In this document: positions 1-4,669 of the stretch, piece by piece | Numbering within the stretch: the stretch's first letter is position 1 | Layout: every line of letters starts with the position of its first letter | Source of the DNA: Candidatus Heimdallarchaeota archaeon | GTDB taxonomy: Archaea > Asgardarchaeota > Heimdallarchaeia > Heimdallarchaeales > Heimdallarchaeaceae | NCBI GenBank assembly: GCA_016839875.1 | Contig: JAEOTK010000181.1 | Span: 1 to 5,837 of the forward strand | Direction: 5' to 3' | DNA length: 5,837 nucleotides | Notes under the pieces: generated by a model | Databases searched by the model: none | What the model was told of the DNA's origin: nothing | The model's input: the letters and a program-made list of their open reading frames with translations, nothing else | Translations under genes and position numbers: made by a program

Positions 1-1
1 A

Positions 2-916
2 GATGGGTTATTGATAAGATCTCATCAAACTGAAATTGATATTTATTCCCCACAATCATTAATTGTAACTGAGACTTTCTCCATTCAGAATTTAAATACA
101 ACAATCGCATCAACTATTGATTTATGGTTTAACCATTCATTGAATACTTTAGTTGCAGCGGATGTTGAAGGAGTATTGGATTATGATTGGATTCCTACCT
201 CCAATGTAACGAACTATGTTTCTGTTTACTTTAGAACTCCATTAGAACAAAATGATACATCTATTTTTAGTGTGAGTTACAACCTTGATACCGGCTTGAT
301 ACTAACCGAAAGTGACTCCTCATTTTATTCATTTGAATTTTATTCTACAATCTCGCATTTTACACGTAAATATACAATGTCAATGATATTACCTGAACTA
401 AGTTTCATTCACGAAAGTGAAAGTATATCTCCTTATTATCCATTGAATGCAACTCAAATTCTGATAAAGAATAGAATTGTAATTTCGTGGATTTTCAATA
501 ATATAAGTCGAACATCAGAACCGTTTTTCTTATTAAGATTCGATGAACCCATAATCCCAGAATCTGATGATCCTTTCTTTAAATCTTCTTTCAATGTATT
601 CTTGATGGGTATATTTACAGGTATATTTCTAGGAATAAGTGGAACTTCATGGTTGATTAGATATAGAGAAAAGAAAGCTATGAAAAAACTAGGACGAACT
701 CTGCTTACAGATACACAGAAAGCTCTCATAAAGATAGTCTACGAGAAAGAAGGAAAGATATCCCAAAGAGATTTATGCGACACAACAGGATTTTCAAAAT
801 CAAAAGTTTCGCGAAATCTAGTACCTCTTGAAATGAGAGGATTAATTAGAAGAGAAAAATGGGGCAGAACATACGTAGTTTATTTGACTGATGATGGACG
901 TACTGTAATTGAATAA
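2..916 (+). CDS. Membrane-anchored winged-helix receptor/regulator, 5' end cut by window edge
   Basis: The reading frame is open to the left edge, so this is the 3' part of a longer gene. TTG at 11 is the first possible start, but comparison with the paralogue at 4670-5728 shows roughly 45-65 N-terminal residues (signal peptide and start of the sensor) lie outside the window. Counting from TTG 11, residues 1-190 are a beta-rich outside domain with N-glycosylation sequons (N29, N41, N65, N81, N146, N164). Residues 194-216 form one membrane helix, followed by a basic juxtamembrane stretch. Residues 230-301 are a MarR-like winged helix: helix-turn-helix about 250-279 (ISQRDLCDTTGFSKSKVSRN) and wing about 280-293. 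The layout resembles archaeal receptor-regulators in which an exported beta domain is joined through one membrane helix to a C-terminal wHTH (DUF7345/DUF7343-like by memory, not searched). No kinase or phospho-acceptor domain is visible, so it is probably a one-component sensor. Ligand and targets are unknown. Confidence 0.85.
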   Translation, partial: DGLLIRSHQTEIDIYSPQSLIVTETFSIQNLNTTIASTIDLWFNHSLNTLVAADVEGVLDYDWIPTSNVTNYVSVYFRTPLEQNDTSIFSVSYNLDTGLILTESDSSFYSFEFYSTISHFTRKYTMSMILPELSFIHESESISPYYPLNATQILIKNRIVISWIFNNISRTSEPFFLLRFDEPIIPESDDPFFKSSFNVFLMGIFTGIFLGISGTSWLIRYREKKAMKKLGRTLLTDTQKALIKIVYEKEGKISQRDLCDTTGFSKSKVSRNLVPLEMRGLIRREKWGRTYVVYLTDDGRTVIE

Positions 917-960
917 AATGAGGAAAAAAAATATCTGAAATCTCACCATAAATATCTACT

Positions 961-1010
961 TTTCAAATCGTTGCCAACCGTTGCCAACACGTCTCAAACT
1001 TAGCCAAAAC
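961..1010 (+). repeat. Helically phased CAA-centred repeat array, candidate operator of the gene at 1056
   Basis: CGTTGCCAAC occurs twice in direct tandem (969-978, 979-988), followed by CGTCTCAAAC (990-999) and TAGCCAAAAC (1001-1010), with TTTCAAAT (961-968) in front. The CAA cores start at 964, 975, 985, 995 and 1005, a spacing of 11, 10, 10 and 10 bp. Repeats one turn apart place the same bases on one face of the helix, as expected for cooperative binding of a regulator. The array is about 50-90 bp before the start codon of gene 2 and just upstream of an AT-rich TATA-like stretch. It is also relatively GC-rich within a very AT-rich intergenic region. Regulatory function is inferred; the repeats are directly visible. 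Confidence 0.6.
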
Positions 1011-1013
1011 CGA

Positions 1014-1028
1014 TTATTCATTAATAAC
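1014..1028 (+). promoter_or_regulatory. TATA-like promoter core of the gene at 1056
   Basis: An AT-rich stretch with ATTCATTAATAA lies about 30-40 bases before the TTG start and directly follows the repeat array. An archaeal TATA box here would place transcription start near 1045-1050, which would leave almost no room for the Shine-Dalgarno at 1047, so the exact box is uncertain. Confidence 0.35.
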
Positions 1029-1046
1029 CCAATACTATGATAATCT

Positions 1047-1052
1047 GGTGAT
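1047..1052 (+). promoter_or_regulatory. Shine-Dalgarno GGTGAT that fixes the TTG start at 1056
   Basis: GGTGATAAA immediately precedes TTG at 1056. The identical GGTGATAAA string precedes the ATG at 3358. GGTGAT is complementary to the conserved 3' end of archaeal 16S rRNA. The matching spacing (three bases) supports the non-ATG start, as does the signal peptide that begins there. Confidence 0.75.
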
Positions 1053-1055
1053 AAA

Positions 1056-2108
1056 TTGAAAACAATTCATAAGTTTTTCATAGTCGGACTGATTGCACTT
1101 TTCGTTCTATCTTCAATCCCCCCAACATTAGCTCAACCTGAAGGGAAAATAGAAAATAGAGAAGGATCAGTTTTCATTGAGACACCAGATATAAAAGTAA
1201 AATTAGAAGCAGGCAAGCCTGATATATTTTTCTGGTCAACACAAGCGACACAGAAAAGAAAGCAAGCTCCACTCTTTCATGTAGGCTTCTATTACTTAGC
1301 TGAAATATTTGGTGATGACCTAGTATTAGATAACAGACAAGAACTTGGAGGAAAAATATATAATTTCGCTTCAAGTGCGGTTGAATGGACATTAGATATT
1401 GATGAAGATACAGGAGATCCTAATCATTTGATAGCTACTCAAACATCATCAGCTCTAGCAGATGGTGCTACAATCACATTTGTTTATCATATTTATCTTG
1501 AAGATACTATAGTTACTGAAACTCTAGATGATACCGTTGTTACATATGAAGCTAAAGCACTATCTGAAGTTAAATTTGATATTATTGTAGATGGTTGGGT
1601 ATTCTCCCCTGAAGCAACAGGATTAGCTTTGCATGTAAAGATCCATGAATTGCAATACAAACATAGAGTAAGAAATGGAGAAAGAGTCAATGCTCCAGAA
1701 GAAGGATATAGAATAAATGAGACTGAATCAGACAGAACAAATCGTACAACTGAACCTGATAGATACGGAATCGAATATATGGATGATGATGATCGAAGAG
1801 CTTATTTCGCTTGGACTCCCGAAGCTGATGTCTTTGACGAAAATGGTACTTATATAGATACTGTACAATGTATTGCAACTGCAGCAAGTTACGGTTTTGA
1901 TGAAGATTTTGGTAAAGGTATGCAATTTGCAAAGGAATTCATCAACTTATTCTTAGTATATCCTAACTATGGTGATGAAAACAAGCTTGTACATGATCCA
2001 GTTGTTGGAATAGATGATGCAAGTGGTGTTAATCTTTCTTGGGTTGCATTATTTGCAATACCAATTGTTGCGTTTGTAGTTCTGGTAAGGAAAAGAAAGA
2101 GAGCGTAA
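1056..2108 (+). CDS. Secreted, C-terminally anchored surface protein of unknown family
   Basis: This 350-residue protein was not recognised. It starts at TTG with a good Shine-Dalgarno (GGTGAT) three bases upstream. Residues 1-26 form a typical signal peptide (Lys/His n-region, hydrophobic core to about 20, likely cut near Ala26). Residues 30-320 have alternating hydrophobic residues typical of beta-sandwich folds, for example about 125-200, with no catalytic motif I can name. The sequons are N221, N229, N263 and N326. A Thr/Asn/Arg-rich acidic stretch (about 218-248), including DDDD, could be an exposed or metal-binding loop. Residues 327-344 are a short hydrophobic segment followed by the tail RKRKRA, so the bulk lies outside the cell with the tail inside or removed by a sortase-like enzyme. 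It appears to be a single-gene unit, preceded by the phased repeat array and followed by a terminator-like hairpin. A structural or ligand-binding surface role is possible but not shown. Confidence 0.85.
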   Translation: MKTIHKFFIVGLIALFVLSSIPPTLAQPEGKIENREGSVFIETPDIKVKLEAGKPDIFFWSTQATQKRKQAPLFHVGFYYLAEIFGDDLVLDNRQELGGKIYNFASSAVEWTLDIDEDTGDPNHLIATQTSSALADGATITFVYHIYLEDTIVTETLDDTVVTYEAKALSEVKFDIIVDGWVFSPEATGLALHVKIHELQYKHRVRNGERVNAPEEGYRINETESDRTNRTTEPDRYGIEYMDDDDRRAYFAWTPEADVFDENGTYIDTVQCIATAASYGFDEDFGKGMQFAKEFINLFLVYPNYGDENKLVHDPVVGIDDASGVNLSWVALFAIPIVAFVVLVRKRKRA

Positions 2109-2135
2109 TAACCTCTCTTTTTATCTCTTTTTTTC
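2096..2135 (+). terminator. Stem-loop plus T tract, overlapping the stop codon of the gene at 1056
   Basis: AAAGAGAG (2096-2103) pairs perfectly with CTCTCTTT (2113-2120) across a 9-base loop that contains the TAA stop. A T-rich tract follows, with seven T at 2128-2134. The left arm encodes part of the basic C-terminal tail. Archaeal termination depends mainly on T tracts, so the hairpin may be auxiliary or mark a stable 3' end. Confidence 0.6.
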
Positions 2136-2153
2136 TATTGAATAATTATTATA

Positions 2154-2168
2154 ACACAATCTTTGTGT
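2154..2168. promoter_or_regulatory. Perfect inverted repeat ACACAA-N3-TTGTGT upstream of the phosphoesterase gene
   Basis: Two 6-base arms (2154-2159 and 2163-2168) are separated by TCT. The repeat sits about 45 bases before the ATG at 2212 and about 14 bases before a TATA-like ATTCTTAATAA (2181-2191). There is no T tract directly after it, so an operator is more likely than a terminator. The GTCTCAA-type boxes seen at the other promoters are absent here, which suggests separate control of this gene. Confidence 0.35.
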
Positions 2169-2180
2169 AATTACAGTAAT

Positions 2181-2191
2181 ATTCTTAATAA
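2181..2191 (+). promoter_or_regulatory. TATA-like promoter core of the phosphoesterase gene
   Basis: ATTCTTAATAA lies about 25 bases before the ATG at 2212, the usual distance of an archaeal TATA box from transcription start. That would give a very short or absent leader. A weak GGAA at 2201-2204 is the only possible Shine-Dalgarno, fitting near-leaderless translation. The call is based on position and composition only. Confidence 0.35.
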
Positions 2192-2211
2192 CAAAAAAAA
2201 GGAATTTCACA

Positions 2212-3252
2212 ATGAGAAAAAAAATTACTAGTTACACGTTTTTAATACTTTTAACATTATCATTTTTATCCTTTATACAATCTGAAGCGTTTAGTGTTGA
2301 AGCTCAAGATGAAGAAATAGATCCTTGGTATTTTATCGCTCTTGGTGATTCAAGAAATTGGTATGAAAATGAATCAAATCCCATTCGAGAAGCAGTTATG
2401 GATGATGTAGTAGAAAACAATCCCAATATGGAGTTCATACTGCACTCCGGTGATATGGTTTTAAGTGGAGGAGAGCAATCAGAATGGGATCGTTATTATG
2501 AGGATATAGATTCAGCAGTTGAAAACGATGTTCAATTTTATTATGCTGTTGGTAACCATGAAAGATATACATATAGATTGCCTGATGGTTCTTATGGACC
2601 AATACAAGAAAATTGTTCAACATATATGGCAAATGTAGAACTCCCTGGAAATGAAAGATACTACAGTTTTGATTTTAATCAAATCCATTTCATAGTTATC
2701 AATACTGAAGAGGATTGGGATGATGATGATTATTTCTTTGATATTACAACAGAACAAGAAAACTGGATAATAGATGATTTGGCAAACAATAACAAAAACT
2801 TCACAATTGCTTTATTCCATAGACCAATGTATTCAATACGAAGTACATATAGAGTAGAAAATGCTGAAGCAATAAGAGAAGTATTAGAACCTATCTTTAT
2901 CGAATATGATGTGGATTTAGTTTTTAATGGACATGATCATTATTATTACAGAACTACAAGAAACGATATTACAACCGTTGTTACTGGAGGAGCAGGAGCA
3001 CCTTTATACGATCCAGAAAAAACTGGTCAAGCTATTGAAGGCGATGTTTATTTCGATAAATATCATTACGTGAATGTTTCTGTTACAAATGATAAAATAA
3101 CACTTACAACATTTGCATATAATGGGGATGTCATCAGTTCACCAACAATTGAAGATTCTTTCGAAATAGATCTAAATGCAGATAAAACAACATTCTTTCC
3201 AATTTTCATTTCAGTAATAATAATTGCAATTTTCAGAAGAAGAGTCAAGTAA
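2212..3252 (+). CDS. Secreted calcineurin-like metallophosphoesterase, membrane-anchored
   Basis: This 346-residue protein should hydrolyse phosphate esters outside the cell using a two-metal centre. Residues 1-32 are a signal peptide (MRKK n-region, hydrophobic core, cut near Ala31). The metallophosphoesterase motifs come in the right order: GDSR (45-48, metal ligand Asp46), HSGD (78-81, bridging Asp81), GNHE (114-117, Asn115/His116), FHRP (202-205, His203) and NGHDH (239-243, His241 and His243). The first motif lacks the His of the classical DxH, and the second lacks the Tyr of plant/animal purple acid phosphatases, so it is a PAP-like relative and not a true PAP. A very acidic loop (about 166-177, DWDDDDYFFD) sits between the GNHE and FHRP motifs. 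The sequons are N53, N134, N196 and N288. Residues 326-341 are a hydrophobic C-terminal anchor followed by RRRVK. Substrate is unknown: phosphate scavenging, nucleotides or surface phospho-glycans are all possible. It has its own promoter region and terminator. Confidence 0.92.
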   Translation: MRKKITSYTFLILLTLSFLSFIQSEAFSVEAQDEEIDPWYFIALGDSRNWYENESNPIREAVMDDVVENNPNMEFILHSGDMVLSGGEQSEWDRYYEDIDSAVENDVQFYYAVGNHERYTYRLPDGSYGPIQENCSTYMANVELPGNERYYSFDFNQIHFIVINTEEDWDDDDYFFDITTEQENWIIDDLANNNKNFTIALFHRPMYSIRSTYRVENAEAIREVLEPIFIEYDVDLVFNGHDHYYYRTTRNDITTVVTGGAGAPLYDPEKTGQAIEGDVYFDKYHYVNVSVTNDKITLTTFAYNGDVISSPTIEDSFEIDLNADKTTFFPIFISVIIIAIFRRRVK

Positions 3253-3269
3253 CCTCTTCTTCTCTTTTT
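3235..3269 (+). terminator. Ten-base-pair hairpin plus T tract at the end of the phosphoesterase gene
   Basis: AGAAGAAGAG (3235-3244) pairs perfectly with CTCTTCTTCT (3254-3263). The loop is nine bases and contains the TAA stop, and five T follow (3265-3269). The left arm is the coding sequence of the Arg-rich C-terminal tail. The arrangement is the same as at the end of the preceding gene, including loop length. Confidence 0.65.
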
Positions 3270-3281
3270 GATTTCATTTCT

Positions 3282-3318
3282 GTTTCAAAATAGTCTCTTG
3301 CTAGTTATTATTTACTTA
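3282..3318 (+). promoter_or_regulatory. Promoter region with paired GTTTCAA/GTCTCTT boxes and TATA-like sequence
   Basis: GTTTCAA (3282-3288) and GTCTCTT (3293-3299) are 11 bp apart. They are followed by TAGTTATTATTTACTTA, which contains a TATA-like stretch (about 3305-3314). The block resembles the promoter before the receptor gene (4618-4650), where two GTCTCAA boxes are also 11 bp apart and followed by AGTTACATATTAG. The GTCTC box starts 65 bases before the ATG at 3358, the same distance as from the GTCTC at 991 to the TTG at 1056. Confidence 0.45.
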
Positions 3319-3348
3319 AAAGCTAAAGTAAAACAATTAACAAATTAT

Positions 3349-3354
3349 GGTGAT
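3349..3354 (+). promoter_or_regulatory. Shine-Dalgarno GGTGAT that fixes the ATG start at 3358
   Basis: GGTGATAAA directly precedes ATG 3358, identical in sequence and spacing to the site before the TTG at 1056. The frame is open further upstream, to a possible start at 3268, but that would place the promoter and boxes inside the gene and bury the signal peptide, so 3358 is preferred. Confidence 0.8.
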
Positions 3355-3357
3355 AAA

Positions 3358-4587
3358 ATGAAAAAACCAGTAAAAATTATATCTCTAATATTTTTGGTTT
3401 CTTTGATCTTAATCCCTTATTTAACCTCTGCTTGTGATGATATTTGGATTCCTTCCGATTTGTATGGGGAATCTTTTGAAGAAATGCTGTACGATTATAT
3501 GGAACAAAAACATATTGATTCCTTAGCTTTTAGTGTTCTAAATGGTTCTGAAATTTTCTACGCTAAAGGTTTTGGAACTGAAAATGAGACTGATATTGCT
3601 TATTGGATGGCTTCTGCTTGTAAAATGTTCACTGGTGTAGCTATTCTACAGCTACATGAACAAGGATTATTAGGTTTGGATGACGACATTAGCGATTATT
3701 TACCTTATGAGCTTAGAAATCCCCATTATCCTTCTGTTCCAATTACTATTAAACATCTACTTTCTCATCGTTCAGGAGCAATTAGCTATGAATGTATGGA
3801 TACATATTTCCCATTTCTTGGTAATGGAACTTACACTTTTCCTCAAATCACTTATGAGTTCTTTCATGAAAATGGTTCAATCTATTCTGAGAATAATTGG
3901 TATGATTGGGAACCTGGAACTAGAGATGCTTATTCTGATCCGGGTTTTGATATTCTTACAACGATTATTTGTAATATTACAGGTATAAAATACTTTGATT
4001 ATATTGAAGATAACATATTGACACCACTTGGGATGTCGAAAACAAAATACTCTTTTGAAGATTATTTCCCTGATGAACTAGCATTAGGTTATAAGTGGAA
4101 TGGAAGTTCTGGAGTAAATGAAATTGTTTCTTATTTTAATAGCTCCATTAATCCTGGAGGAGGGGCATACTTCTCCACAGTTGAGGATATGTCAAAATTC
4201 ATGCTAGTTCATCTAAACCAAGGTGAATATAATGGTATACAAATTCTTAACGCAACATCAGTAGAATTGATGCATAAAGAAATCAGTAACTCTGGATGGG
4301 GCTTAGGATGGCGAACAGATGTACAATTCAATGAGAAATTTTACAAAGGTCATGGAGGAGGACCATGGAATGGTTTCTTCGCTAGAATGTATATTAGGAA
4401 ATCTTTGGGAGTTGCTTTCCTTATTAATCAACAGATTGGTGCTGATGATTTATATGGAGATATCTTTGATCTAGCTCACAAATTACTGCAAGAAAAAACA
4501 TGTGAAACCAATCTGTACTTTCTACCAATAGTATCGTTATTGTCTGTAGCTACCTCTATACGAAGAAAAATCAAAAGAAAGGATTAA
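3358..4587 (+). CDS. Secreted serine hydrolase of the beta-lactamase class C / PBP-like family
   Basis: This 409-residue protein has the fold signature of penicillin-binding proteins, class C beta-lactamases, esterases and D-aminopeptidases. The start at ATG 3358 is set by GGTGAT upstream and by the signal peptide beginning there (MKKPVK n-region, core 7-22, cut near Ala25; a Cys follows at 26, but the -3 residue is Thr, so a lipobox is weak). The catalytic motifs are SACK (Ser86 nucleophile, Lys89), YSD at 192-194 in the position of the usual YxN, and HGGG (332-335) in the position of HxG/KTG. A typical LLSHRSG (134-140) lies between the first two. The sequons include N62, N76, N156, N172, N206, N248, N261 and N298. 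The C-terminus has a hydrophobic anchor (386-401) and the tail RRKIKRKD. Archaea lack peptidoglycan, so the substrate is more likely a peptide, ester or foreign cell-wall fragment than its own wall. It appears to be transcribed alone, between the two enzyme/receptor promoters. Confidence 0.92.
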   Translation: MKKPVKIISLIFLVSLILIPYLTSACDDIWIPSDLYGESFEEMLYDYMEQKHIDSLAFSVLNGSEIFYAKGFGTENETDIAYWMASACKMFTGVAILQLHEQGLLGLDDDISDYLPYELRNPHYPSVPITIKHLLSHRSGAISYECMDTYFPFLGNGTYTFPQITYEFFHENGSIYSENNWYDWEPGTRDAYSDPGFDILTTIICNITGIKYFDYIEDNILTPLGMSKTKYSFEDYFPDELALGYKWNGSSGVNEIVSYFNSSINPGGGAYFSTVEDMSKFMLVHLNQGEYNGIQILNATSVELMHKEISNSGWGLGWRTDVQFNEKFYKGHGGGPWNGFFARMYIRKSLGVAFLINQQIGADDLYGDIFDLAHKLLQEKTCETNLYFLPIVSLLSVATSIRRKIKRKD

Positions 4588-4609
4588 ATATCTCATTTTT
4601 TCTTTTTTT
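4573..4609 (+). terminator. T-rich 3' end of the serine hydrolase gene, weak stem
   Basis: Two T tracts (six T at 4596-4601, seven T at 4603-4609) follow the TAA stop. AAAAGAAA (4573-4580), in the codons of the basic tail, can pair with TTTCTTTT (4599-4606), but the stem is nearly all A-T with an 18-base loop, so the T tracts are the main evidence. Confidence 0.5.
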
Positions 4610-4617
4610 AATAAATC

Positions 4618-4650
4618 GTCTCAAAAAAGTCTCAACCAGTTACATATTAG
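4618..4650 (+). promoter_or_regulatory. Promoter region of the second receptor gene with two GTCTCAA boxes
   Basis: GTCTCAA occurs at 4618-4624 and 4629-4635, exactly 11 bp apart, followed by AGTTACATATTAG with a TATA-like core (about 4642-4650). An archaeal TATA box here would put transcription start near 4670-4675. Because the gene it precedes encodes a DNA-binding receptor, the boxes could serve autoregulation; this is inferred. Confidence 0.45.
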
Positions 4651-4669
4651 TAAAAAAAACCTACATGTT

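Noticed and set aside
454..729. Open frame of 91 codons on the minus strand
   Set aside because: It lies wholly inside the receptor gene, covers its membrane helix and linker in antisense, and has no start signals or recognisable protein features.
917..960. Terminator hairpin after the first receptor gene
   Set aside because: There is an A-rich run but no convincing stem and no T tract on the plus strand; read-through toward the next gene cannot be excluded.
969..988. CRISPR or other long repeat array
   Set aside because: The repeats are only about 10 bases, directly adjacent with no spacers, and confined to one promoter region.
1687..1932. Minus-strand open frames of 65-81 codons within the unknown surface gene
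   Set aside because: They overlap each other in different frames and have compositions (Gln/Tyr/His-rich) typical of antisense shadows; the plus-strand protein is clearly real.
3268..3357. Thirty-codon upstream extension of the serine hydrolase
   Set aside because: It would contain the promoter boxes and Shine-Dalgarno and place a second hydrophobic stretch before the signal peptide; the GGTGATAAA-ATG at 3349-3360 is a far better start.
3680..3988. Second plus-strand open frame of 102 codons inside the serine hydrolase gene
   Set aside because: It is out of frame with a gene that has intact catalytic motifs, and its Leu/Ile-rich translation is a by-product of AT-rich codons.
4617..4640. Insertion-element terminal repeats at the GTCTCAA pairs
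   Set aside because: The copies are direct and not inverted, always sit before start codons, and no transposase gene lies between them.
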